Made by a program: the position numbers and the translations under genes. Shown piece by piece: positions 1 to 6,595 of a stretch of DNA of 12,700 bases. How positions within the stretch are numbered: position 1 is the first letter of the stretch; every line of letters begins with the position of its first letter. Source of the stretch: Acidobacteriota bacterium (lineage in GTDB: Bacteria > Acidobacteriota > Terriglobia > Terriglobales > Acidobacteriaceae); the NCBI GenBank assembly GCA_021793595.1, contig JAJYSL010000110.1, forward strand, positions 1 to 12,700, written 5' to 3'. Under the pieces are notes generated by a model. The model was not told the DNA's origin, did no database searches, and worked only from the letters and a program-made list of their open reading frames with translations.

Positions 1-1
1 A

Positions 2-88
2 ATCAAGCGAAAAGGCGGCATCAAAGCAAGAAGGCTCATCGCCGCCACCTCCGACATCTACCGCGCCGAGCTTCTTGGACTCAGATGA
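2..88 (+). CDS. C-terminal fragment of an unrecognised protein (partial, runs off the left edge)
   Basis: An open frame enters from the left edge and ends at TGA (86-88), giving 28 residues that end RAELLGLR. The third codon positions are mostly C or G, as in the real genes nearby, and the residues are a believable mix (basic KRKGG start, then an alanine/isoleucine-rich helix-like stretch). I do not recognise the family. The frame in phase 1 is also open, to about position 150, but is very arginine/histidine-rich and less protein-like. It converges on the DapA-like gene with 64 bases between the two stops, in which I see no clear hairpin terminator. Confidence 0.35.
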   Translation: MKRKGGIKARRLIAATSDIYRAELLGLR

Positions 89-152
89 CGTTCATGCGAT
101 TGCCCTGGTACCTTGAATCCACCCTCCCTAAACAATTACAGCAGGTGTAAGA

Positions 153-1055
153 TCAAACACTGCCAATGTTCGTCGTTATCTCGGAACGTAACTCTGATAT
201 TTCTCTTATTCCTATAGCATCCAGAGTCCGTGTTGGGTGTCGCACGCGGGCGCAGGCAATCACTCCTTGGGCGGCGAGGTTGTGTTTCATGACTGAAACG
301 CCCAGACCGGGCTGAAGTTCGTAGCGAATCAGAGGGAGATATCTTCGGAATTCGGCACGCGCCGCGACGCGGTCCCCATTCTGGTAAAGATCCCAGATAT
401 GGACAAATGCTGCACACAAATCGCTACCTGGCATGATTCCTTGTGACCCTCGGTCTAATTCCTCGATTAAGAAATTTCCGTTTAGTCCACCGAATGCGGC
501 AATTGAACCATCAGCTTCGGTAACAAGTTCGGTGATCTTAGGCGCGGTGGGAGGGGCCTCGATCTTTGCATACTCGATATGCTCAAGTTCGCGTCCCATG
601 CGCGCTATCAGCGATGACGGCATGCTGACCTGGGTCATAAGAGGCGCATCCTGCACCATAATCGGAATGCGAACGGCATTGGAAATGGCCGCAAAGTAAG
701 TAAAGATGCTTTGGGAATCAGGTTTAAGAAAAGATGGCGGCAGAATCATGAGGGCGTCGGCGCCAGCAATTTCCGCTGCACGGCTGATCTGAATAGCGGC
801 ATCTGTTCCACTGTGACCGGTGCTGACAACAACGGGAACTTTACCCCGGATTTCCCTGATAATCGCACTCATGAGTTCATCGCGCTCCGATTCCATAAGC
901 GCATACCCTTCACCGGCATTCCCGAACAGCGCGATGGCATGCACTCCCTGGCCGATCAGGTGTTGCACCAATCTGCGCTGGCTATCGAGATCGAGGCTCC
1001 CGTCTTCACGAAATGTAGTATTGACAATCGGAATTATGCCTTTAAGGTATTGCAC
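153..1055 (-). CDS. Dihydrodipicolinate synthase (DapA) superfamily lyase/aldolase
   Basis: A 300-residue protein of the class I (Schiff-base) pyruvate-aldolase superfamily that includes DapA, NanA and several 2-keto-3-deoxy-sugar-acid aldolases and dehydratases. The phosphate/carboxylate-binding loop GNAGEG (residues 45-50) stands where DapA has GTTGE, and Lys164 in YAKIEAP is the expected Schiff-base lysine. The catalytic tyrosine of DapA (Y-N-V-P) is not conserved: the equivalent stretch is VQDAP (134-138), with Gln135 at the tyrosine position, so true DapA activity is unlikely. The start is GTG at 1053-1055, chosen because AGGAGGT lies 5 bases upstream (1061-1067). The gene follows the enolase-superfamily gene after 39 bases and is the last in the GntR-led operon. 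A role in cleaving or dehydrating a 2-keto-3-deoxy acid made by its neighbour is inferred. Length is normal for the family (about 290-310). Confidence 0.85.
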   Translation of the reverse strand: MQYLKGIIPIVNTTFREDGSLDLDSQRRLVQHLIGQGVHAIALFGNAGEGYALMESERDELMSAIIREIRGKVPVVVSTGHSGTDAAIQISRAAEIAGADALMILPPSFLKPDSQSIFTYFAAISNAVRIPIMVQDAPLMTQVSMPSSLIARMGRELEHIEYAKIEAPPTAPKITELVTEADGSIAAFGGLNGNFLIEELDRGSQGIMPGSDLCAAFVHIWDLYQNGDRVAARAEFRRYLPLIRYELQPGLGVSVMKHNLAAQGVIACARVRHPTRTLDAIGIREISELRSEITTNIGSV

Positions 1056-1094
1056 GTTTTACCTCCTAAACACCCGCGATGGTTGGAGACTAGG

Positions 1095-2288
1095 TCATTC
1101 AAAAACATGAATGGTTGAATATTCGGCAAGAGAACCGTCAATAAGTTCCACTCCCAGCCCGGGACCGATTGGGAGGGATAGCATTCCGTCCGACAGTAGA
1201 AAACTGGATGTCTGAAAACGATTCGCGATTTGGAAAACCGAAGGATTGCACTCCACATACATCAGATTTGGCCATGCAGCTGCGCAGTGTATTGCTGTGG
1301 CAATCTGCGGTCCGAGACTAATGCTGACATGAGGGGCGATGGAAACGTGAAACGAAGCCGAGAGCGACGCAATCCTCATGCCTTCCGTGATGCCGCTGCG
1401 TCCGAGATCCGGTTGAAGCACCTGTACAGCTCTGGCCTCAAGGAATGGAAGAATTTCATGGGTGGTGCGATAACTTTCTCCGAGTGCAATTCGGATTGGA
1501 GAATGCTGCGCCAGACGTCGATGACCCTCCACGTCTTCTGGAATGAGTGGCGCCTCAAGCCAGCCGACCTCGTAAGCTGCCAGGGCCTTTGCAAATCTGA
1601 TTGCAGCAGTCACATCAAGCCGCCATAGAGCATCGACAAATATTTCGATTGCATCTGAAAAGCGTCGACGAAGACCTTCCACCAGAGACAAACAGTCGGA
1701 TGGCTTGGCAGTCATAAAGACTTTAAAGGCACGCACTCCTGCTTGCACATACCCCTCTGCTTTGGCCAATTGTTCTTCAATCGTTTTTCCGGGCAGTCCA
1801 GATATATATATGGGCAAGCATTCATGCACAGGGCCGCCTAATAAGCGGTAGATCGGATGACCACAGCGTTTGCCGAGTATGTCCCAAAGAGCGCAGTCGA
1901 TGGAAGAGAGCGCATCGATGTAGAAGCCTCCACTGTGACCACGAACTCGCATCGCATCATAAAGCATGTTCCGAATGCGCACGGGAGAGCTGACGTCTTG
2001 GCCGAGAAGTAAAGGGCCCAACAGATGTGTGACGACGCTTTGAGCGATTTCCGGTGCGACTGGGGCCTGCGCCTCGCCCCATCCGGATACGCCGTCCTCT
2101 GTCGTGACTCTTATCAGGGTAGTTTCAATGAACCGCGAGTAAACCGTGCCATAGTTTTCTGCGCGGGAATACTTACAGTCCGCGTTGATAAGGCTGGCTG
2201 GAGAGCCCGCGCTCCCGCGATCTGAAGCGTAGTCGCGAGGGATGCAAACGGCCCACGACTCCAATTTCCTGATCTGGGAACCGGACAA
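1095..2288 (-). CDS. Enolase-superfamily (mandelate racemase/muconate lactonizing type) enzyme, probable sugar-acid dehydratase
   Basis: A 397-residue protein with an N-terminal capping domain (about 1-150, ending in the ALWDILGK and YRLLGG motifs) and a TIM barrel. The metal ligands are Asp219 (FVDAL), Glu245 (WLEAPL) and Glu271 (ALGES). The catalytic dyad is Asp294 (LQPDLGRSG) and His320 (IAPH), and Glu346 (YVECNP) matches the electrophilic Glu of mandelate racemase. Lys189 keeps the first Lys of the KxK motif, but the second is Phe191. The DgoD-type histidine (FHGR) is replaced (ALWR), so this is not an E. coli-type galactonate dehydratase. Members with only the Asp-His base usually dehydrate aldonic acids; the substrate here is unknown. 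The start is TTG (2286-2288) with GGAGG at 2296-2300, 7 bases away and inside the end of the regulator gene, so translation is probably coupled. An N-terminal segment of about 25 residues (20-45) before the first family strands is longer than in compact members. Confidence 0.88.
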   Translation of the reverse strand: MSGSQIRKLESWAVCIPRDYASDRGSAGSPASLINADCKYSRAENYGTVYSRFIETTLIRVTTEDGVSGWGEAQAPVAPEIAQSVVTHLLGPLLLGQDVSSPVRIRNMLYDAMRVRGHSGGFYIDALSSIDCALWDILGKRCGHPIYRLLGGPVHECLPIYISGLPGKTIEEQLAKAEGYVQAGVRAFKVFMTAKPSDCLSLVEGLRRRFSDAIEIFVDALWRLDVTAAIRFAKALAAYEVGWLEAPLIPEDVEGHRRLAQHSPIRIALGESYRTTHEILPFLEARAVQVLQPDLGRSGITEGMRIASLSASFHVSIAPHVSISLGPQIATAIHCAAAWPNLMYVECNPSVFQIANRFQTSSFLLSDGMLSLPIGPGLGVELIDGSLAEYSTIHVFE

Positions 2289-2290
2289 AA

Positions 2291-3004
2291 TTATTCCTCC
2301 TTTTTAGCCCGCGCTTTTCGTTTCAGATCGTTCACCAAGGCCGCTGTTGCGCGGGTAATGTGCTCGCCCAAAGCTCGTTGCAACGTTCGAATGTTACGCT
2401 TCTCTAAACCATCGAGAATTTTGCGATGTTCAGCTTGTTCAGCTCGTAGACGTTGTGCCCAACTGTCGCTGGCGTAATGCACGCGCGCGATCTTGATATG
2501 CGCATTCAATTTGTGATATATCTCAACGATTCTGCTATTTCCGGAAAGCTCCACGAAACGCTGGTGAAATTCATAATTCCTGCGCTCATGCTGTTGGCGA
2601 TCCCGCTCGCTTTCCACTGGACACCCGAGTGCCTCGACTAAGTCCTTAAAATCCGCGAGGTCTTCATCCGTAATATTTTTAATCACGGTCTCCGCTGCCA
2701 GGCACTCGAGTGCGCGCCTCACAGCTAAAGTCTCCTCAATGTCCTTAGGGGAAAGAGAGGACACAAACGTACCGCTACGGGGCCGAAGTTCGATCAGTCC
2801 TTCAACTACGAGCCTGTTGATGGCATCCTTCACGGGAGTCAAGCTTACGTCGAGCTTGCTGGCAAGCATTTTGACGTCGAGTCTTTCCCCTGGTGAAAAA
2901 GTCTGATCAAGAATGCTCTCGCGGAGAATGTGAATCACCGCATCGCTGGCGCGTTCCCTCTTTACCTTCGTAATTTTCACCGATGTGAACTCCTGAGACA
3001 TCAT
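2291..3004 (-). CDS. GntR-family transcriptional regulator, FadR subfamily with FCD domain
   Basis: A 237-residue DNA-binding regulator. Residues about 18-80 form the GntR winged helix (GERLDVKMLASKLDVSLTPV, then the wing LRPRSGTFV). Residues about 87-225 form the all-helical FCD effector domain. The usual FCD metal site is visible as Asn143 (where Asp is commoner), His147, His193 and His215. FCD regulators normally bind a carboxylate or sugar acid and repress adjacent catabolic genes. Here it heads the operon with the dehydratase and lyase and faces the SDR gene across the shared control region. The longest frame starts with ATG ATG at 2999-3004 without a good ribosome binding site. A GTG at 2978-2980 has AGGAG 9 bases upstream (2990-2994) and would give 229 residues without touching the helix-turn-helix; either start is possible. 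The last codons (GAG GAA TAA) overlap the ribosome binding site of the next gene. Confidence 0.93.
   Translation of the reverse strand: MMSQEFTSVKITKVKRERASDAVIHILRESILDQTFSPGERLDVKMLASKLDVSLTPVKDAINRLVVEGLIELRPRSGTFVSSLSPKDIEETLAVRRALECLAAETVIKNITDEDLADFKDLVEALGCPVESERDRQQHERRNYEFHQRFVELSGNSRIVEIYHKLNAHIKIARVHYASDSWAQRLRAEQAEHRKILDGLEKRNIRTLQRALGEHITRATAALVNDLKRKARAKKEE
2990..2994 (-). promoter_or_regulatory. Shine-Dalgarno sequence favouring an internal start of the GntR gene
   Basis: AGGAG on the minus strand lies 9 bases before a GTG codon at 2978-2980 that is in frame with the GntR protein. The upstream ATG pair (2999-3004) is preceded only by GAAATGCGCT, with no purine-rich match. This suggests that the real protein starts at residue 9 of the long frame. 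Confidence 0.45.
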
Positions 3005-3050
3005 AGCGCATTTCGTTAATGCATGAAACTAAAAATCTAACATATCACAC

Positions 3051-3080
3051 TTGACATTGCGAGGCACCCATTGCTACAGT
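3051..3080 (+). promoter_or_regulatory. Sigma-70 type promoter for the SDR gene
   Basis: A perfect TTGACA (-35, 3051-3056), an 18-base spacer and TACAGT (-10, 3075-3080; 4 of 6 to TATAAT). The -35 sits in the box ATATCACACTTGACAT (3042-3057), which recurs with one change upstream of the other operon (10969-10984, minus strand). Transcription would start near 3087, inside the palindrome, and leave a leader of about 110 bases before the SDR start codon. Confidence 0.6.
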
Positions 3081-3082
3081 TG

Positions 3083-3100
3083 CCTACATCTAAATGTAGG
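3083..3100. promoter_or_regulatory. Perfect inverted repeat, candidate GntR operator
   Basis: CCTACAT-CTAA-ATGTAGG is a perfect 7-bp inverted repeat around a 4-base centre. It lies immediately downstream of the -10 element, covering the predicted transcription start, which is a classic position for a repressor site. GntR/FCD dimers bind short palindromes of this size, so the adjacent regulator is the obvious candidate. No second copy was seen in the window. Confidence 0.55.
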
Positions 3101-3130
3101 ATCCAAAACATACACCGAGGCCCTTCGAAG

Positions 3131-3208
3131 ATGAGTACAGCACCTCCATCTGAAGTTGAAAGTACCACATCGCAAACCTCTTTGAGTTCAGGCTTACTAT
3201 GCGCCTGA
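3131..3208 (+). CDS. Possible 25-residue upstream leader ORF overlapping the SDR start
   Basis: ATG at 3131 opens a 25-codon frame, rich in serine and threonine, that ends at TGA (3206-3208) and overlaps the SDR start (3199) by 10 bases. GAGG at 3117-3120 lies 10 bases before its ATG, whereas the SDR start itself has a poor ribosome binding site (GGCTTACT precedes ATG). The leader could feed ribosomes to the SDR start. No homology is recognised and it may be chance. Confidence 0.2.
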   Translation: MSTAPPSEVESTTSQTSLSSGLLCA

Positions 3209-3975
3209 AGGACAAGATCGCCATAGTGACAGGCGCGGGTGGCGGTATTGGACGTTCATCTGCACTGCTCTTTGCACAGGAAGGCGCACAGGTCATTGCG
3301 ACCGATCTCAGGTGCAATGCTGCAGAAGAAACAGTGAGAATTATTACCTCTGCTGGAGGTCGATCTCTTGCGATTCCATTGGATATTTCTAGTTCGGCGG
3401 AGGCGATAAATGTAACTCGTCAAGTAGAAGATAGATTTGGAAGGATAGATATTCTTTACAACAATGCTGCTATCACGTCGTTCTCTAGCGTTGTCGATAT
3501 TACAGATGGAGAACTCGACCGTGTGCTTGCAGTTAACACCAAAGGTCTTTTCTACTGCTGCCGCGCTGTATTGCCCAGCATGATCACTCACAAGAGCGGT
3601 GTCATCGTAAACAATGCTTCAATTACCGGGATTGTTGGTGCTCCGGGAATGGCAGCATACGCTGCATCCAAGGGCGCTGTCATTTCTTTTACGCGCACTC
3701 TTGCACTGGAACAGGCGGAGAACGGAATTCGTGTGAATTGCATCTGTCCAGCATCGATCGACACCCCCATGCTACAAGCCTCTTTTCATGGCACGCCTGA
3801 TCCAGAACAAGCGAGGATAAACAACATCAAACGGCATCCACTAGGCCGATTGGGAACTCCGGAAGATGTAGCCAAGCTGGCCCTCTTTCTAGCATCCGAT
3901 GAATCTTCCTTTATCACAGGTGGGACGTATGTCATCGATGGTGGCGCGCTGATTGCGCGTCGCTGGCGGGACTAA
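3199..3975 (+). CDS. Classical short-chain dehydrogenase/reductase (SDR), probable sugar dehydrogenase
   Basis: A 258-residue NAD(P)-dependent oxidoreductase, full length for a classical SDR. The cofactor loop TGAGGGIG is at residues 11-18, Asp36 ends the second strand (suggesting preference for NAD), Asp62 contacts adenine and NNAA is at 88-91. The catalytic tetrad is Asn113, Ser141, Tyr154 and Lys158 (YAASK), and the C-terminal GGTYVIDGG loop is present. Given the divergent sugar-acid operon and the galactonate genes beyond, oxidation of an aldose to its lactone is the likely role, but the substrate cannot be read from sequence. The start at ATG 3199 fits the family N-terminus although its ribosome binding site is weak. 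The gene is noticeably AT-richer than the right half of the window (line 3421-3480 has 22 G/C in 60). Its C-terminus matches the SDR wreck at 10521-10869. Confidence 0.92.
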   Translation: MRLKDKIAIVTGAGGGIGRSSALLFAQEGAQVIATDLRCNAAEETVRIITSAGGRSLAIPLDISSSAEAINVTRQVEDRFGRIDILYNNAAITSFSSVVDITDGELDRVLAVNTKGLFYCCRAVLPSMITHKSGVIVNNASITGIVGAPGMAAYAASKGAVISFTRTLALEQAENGIRVNCICPASIDTPMLQASFHGTPDPEQARINNIKRHPLGRLGTPEDVAKLALFLASDESSFITGGTYVIDGGALIARRWRD

Positions 3976-4285
3976 CGATGAACCATTACGTAAACCTTTA
4001 CCACTAACCTACCTATGACTGCCGTATCCGTGAGTTTCGATATCGCGGCTGGTCAGGCCGCACGGATTCTTGATTTGACGACGGCAGAGAGTATGCATCG
4101 ACCCGCAGGCTGCATGCAACAAACATATGCCTGAAAGCGTTGGCACTGTAGGTCAATCCCGGAGTTTCGTAAGGCCCTTGCAGGCTCCGGGCACACTATG
4201 CCTTCTGAGTAAGCAGCCGTTTGCGGTGGTTGTACACATTGACCAGAGCAAAGCAGGCTCACAGTCGATGGATTTCCTTCATTCT
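3976..4285. other. Spacer between convergent genes, no convincing gene
   Basis: 310 bases lie between the SDR stop and the GH31 stop. A small inverted repeat (GCGGC/GCCGC around a 7-base loop, 4045-4061) is too weak, and lacks a T-run, to be called a terminator. A minus-strand frame (4053-4289, 78 codons, cysteine-rich) starts with an ATGA overlap on the GH31 stop and has GGAGG just upstream, but its sequence resembles no protein family I know. The stretch may be a degenerate remnant. Confidence 0.5.
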
Positions 4286-6475
4286 TCATCTTCCCTCCGA
4301 ATGAACTTGATATGCGTGTCCCTTTTCAATCGCAAAAGTGTATGCGTGGTTTTTCCATTGACCTTGCAAAGAACGGCGCGTTGCTATATCGATCGCATGG
4401 ACTTGTTTCCAGTTACGGACAAAAACCGTGATTTTCACGCTGTTCTCTGGAGAGGATAAAGAAAAAAATTCCTGACCACGCTTCTTTACAGGATAAATAC
4501 AAGCCATCAGCGTCTTATTTTCCTTTTCGATCAGAATGCCCGAGCCGCCCACGAACAACGGCGTCTTGCCTGGCGGCAGGCCGAAGTCTTTCAGCATTCT
4601 CGGCCCTCGATATATTTCTCCAGTATCGATGTCCATCCAGTTTCCCGCAGGAAGATAGATGTCCCTCGTCGTCGCCTCTGCGTAGTCGTTCCCATAAAGA
4701 GGTGTTGCCAGCAACGCATCTCCGATCATCCATTCATACCCGCGAACGGTGGCGTTTTCACGGCCCAGGGTCGACTTGTCGTCAGGAAATGCGATGGGCA
4801 GCGGTGTCATCGCCCACGGATAGCCATCCTGGGAAAATCGAACCGCCTGGCTGTATATATAAGGTTGCAGACGAGCATGAAGTCGTGCGGCGGCAAGCAT
4901 CACGTCGCCAACCTGCTTTTCAAATGACCAGGGTGGCTCTCCCATGCCCATGGAGCTATGCAATGCCGCCCACTGCGCGTTGCGCATCATGTACATCTCC
5001 ATTCGGTGCGTGCGCTTCACTGAGAAGTGGTCTTCATTGAAAGTGCCGCCTACAACATCTGGATACACCAGAGGGAACCCTGAATATGCGAATGCAAGCG
5101 CATTTACAGGGCCACGATCCTGATTCTGGTCATAGTTGAAGTCATTGATGCGGTGCAAGTCGCCGTTTGAGGAAAGATAGCCATTGCGCTCGATAACATC
5201 CGCCCCTTCCGCCATCAGGCGCGTGTTCGTAGGGTCCACTTTATCGTCACGCAATCCAAAACCGCCAAAACCGTAATAATCTTCCTTGAATCCATCCACG
5301 CCAAAATTCTGCCAGAGCTTCACGAGATTCATGTACCAGTTCAGGGCCTTTGGATTGTGCGCATCCAGCAGGTAATAGGGGCCCTTTGGCCAACTGCCGT
5401 GAAAGACTTCAGCAACCCCGTCCTTCACCAGGAAATAGCGATTCACAACGCCTTCTCTGGAATACGGCCCGTCCTGTAAAAAAGCAATCCGCAAACCGAG
5501 TAACACTTTTAGATTCTCTTGATGAAAATGTTGTATAAGCGCTCTGGGGTCAGGATATTTCGATGAATTGAACATGCCGAAACTTGTAGTTGCCTCGAAG
5601 CGTTCGCCGGTTGGCCAGAATCCAGAGCCTATAACAATCCATTGCAACGGATACCCGAGCGAGAGATAGCGATCGACGCTGTCCTTGACCGAAGACTGGT
5701 CTGTCTTCCATGCCAACGCACCCCACGCTTCCCATCCGACGCCAAACATTTCATACTTTGGGCGCAGCACCGGATACCCTGCGGCGATGCGCGTCCGTCG
5801 ATATTCAGCATAGATGTCATGCGGCGACCCAAAGTAATAGTTCATATTGACGGTGGCCCCAGCGTGCGCTACGCCCTGAACTAATTGTTCTTTCGAGGTG
5901 TGAACGATTTTCGTCGTAGGATCAACCAGCAGTGCGGCAAACCGCTGTTGAGGATAAATGAGGAAGTTACTGACCAACCGCGTCAGTCCTTGCCCGGAAA
6001 GAAAACTGTCGTCCACAAAACCCGTCACGTCAGTGTTGTAGTTGGGGTTCAGCACAGCGTGGTCCGCAAGTCCATAAGCCGGAGCCGCGCCAGCGGTCTG
6101 AAAGCGCACTTCCTCGCCAGGCACGTCCGGTTTCAACAGCAACGCGGCATGATGCGGAGTCAACGACACGAACAATCCTCCGCGGTCTCCACTGTGCGTG
6201 GAGAGCTGGAATGTGCACTGCGCCGACGCACATGGCGTTCGAGCTTCAATATCCACTGCCTTGCCGTTGAGCACGATACCCGCAGATGGATCTGCGGGTA
6301 TCACCGGCGTGCCCGCCAATGAGAATGCAAACCGTCCGCCGTTCGCTTCAATCTTCATTTCGAGCGCGCCGGAGTGCAGTGTCCACTTCCTTCCAGATGG
6401 CACCGGTTGCGCCGTCACACTGATTGTGACCAGCAGAGCCGTGAATACAAGCCGCGTTTGCAAGAAACACCTCAT
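4286..6475 (-). CDS. Secreted glycoside hydrolase family 31 enzyme (alpha-glycosidase)
   Basis: A 729-residue GH31 retaining alpha-glycosidase. Residues 1-23 are a signal peptide (MRCFLQTRLV, hydrophobic core, likely cut after VTA), so it acts in the periplasm or outside the cell. An N-terminal beta-sandwich (about 30-235) precedes the TIM barrel. GVDGFKEDYYGFGG carries the probable nucleophile Asp399, and the acid/base is most likely one of the aspartates in RINDFNYDQNQD (Asp445/449/453). YPDVVGG (471-477) stands where many GH31 glucosidases have SHDIGG. A C-terminal beta-domain (LLATPLY onward) follows. ATG 6473-6475 was chosen over a longer frame (to 6565) because it begins the signal peptide and has GAGGAG at 6478-6483, although unusually close. 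It follows dgoK after 117 bases. Alpha-galactosidase activity would fit the galactonate genes beside it, but alpha-xylosidase or alpha-glucosidase cannot be excluded. Confidence 0.9.
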   Translation of the reverse strand: MRCFLQTRLVFTALLVTISVTAQPVPSGRKWTLHSGALEMKIEANGGRFAFSLAGTPVIPADPSAGIVLNGKAVDIEARTPCASAQCTFQLSTHSGDRGGLFVSLTPHHAALLLKPDVPGEEVRFQTAGAAPAYGLADHAVLNPNYNTDVTGFVDDSFLSGQGLTRLVSNFLIYPQQRFAALLVDPTTKIVHTSKEQLVQGVAHAGATVNMNYYFGSPHDIYAEYRRTRIAAGYPVLRPKYEMFGVGWEAWGALAWKTDQSSVKDSVDRYLSLGYPLQWIVIGSGFWPTGERFEATTSFGMFNSSKYPDPRALIQHFHQENLKVLLGLRIAFLQDGPYSREGVVNRYFLVKDGVAEVFHGSWPKGPYYLLDAHNPKALNWYMNLVKLWQNFGVDGFKEDYYGFGGFGLRDDKVDPTNTRLMAEGADVIERNGYLSSNGDLHRINDFNYDQNQDRGPVNALAFAYSGFPLVYPDVVGGTFNEDHFSVKRTHRMEMYMMRNAQWAALHSSMGMGEPPWSFEKQVGDVMLAAARLHARLQPYIYSQAVRFSQDGYPWAMTPLPIAFPDDKSTLGRENATVRGYEWMIGDALLATPLYGNDYAEATTRDIYLPAGNWMDIDTGEIYRGPRMLKDFGLPPGKTPLFVGGSGILIEKENKTLMACIYPVKKRGQEFFSLSSPENSVKITVFVRNWKQVHAIDIATRRSLQGQWKNHAYTFAIEKGHAYQVHSEGR

Positions 6476-6568
6476 TTCTCCTCGTTTCCTAAGAACCCAA
6501 TGTTGTTTGTATGGTGTGCCCCTGTGCCGGAATCTGTGTCTTGTGTCTGCGGCCCTCTCATCCATCTG

Positions 6569-6595
6569 TTAACGCTGTTCGCGAACGTACCGTTA
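6569..6595. promoter_or_regulatory. Nested palindrome between dgoK and the GH31 gene
   Basis: A perfect 10-bp palindrome, GTTCGCGAAC (6577-6586), is flanked by TAACG on one side (6570-6574) and its complement CGTTA on the other (6591-6595). The right arm touches the dgoK stop codon. There is no T-run to make it a standard terminator. It could be an operator for an internal promoter of the GH31 gene or an RNA hairpin that separates the stability or expression of the two halves of the transcript. Confidence 0.4.

Larger units (their letters stand above)
3005..3198. promoter_or_regulatory. Divergent control region between the GntR operon and the SDR gene
   Basis: This 194-bp gap separates divergently transcribed genes. 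Its GntR-proximal half is AT-rich. It carries a rightward promoter, a perfect palindrome and a short upstream reading frame, annotated separately. On the minus strand I find no strong -35/-10 pair for the GntR gene; weak candidates lie in the AT-rich stretch at about 3020-3050. A compact divergent region next to a GntR gene is the usual place for its operator. Confidence 0.7.

Noticed and set aside
1800..1812. ATATATATAT run as a regulatory or repeat element
   Set aside because: It falls inside the enolase-superfamily gene, where it encodes P-I-Y-I-S in a conserved region.
1095..2288. Naming the enolase-superfamily gene dgoD (galactonate dehydratase) to complete the pathway
   Set aside because: The DgoD active-site histidine (FHGR) is absent and the KxN/KxK position is K-V-F, so the context alone is not enough.
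4045..4061. Hairpin GCGGC/GCCGC as a bidirectional terminator between the convergent genes
   Set aside because: A 5-bp stem with a 7-base loop and no T-run on either side is weak; chance is likely.
3199..6475. Sulfoquinovose degradation locus (GH31 sulfoquinovosidase, SDR, dehydratase, aldolase, kinase)
   Set aside because: I cannot point to a sulfonate-binding motif in the GH31 protein, and the kinase and aldolase match the galactonate types DgoK and DgoA.
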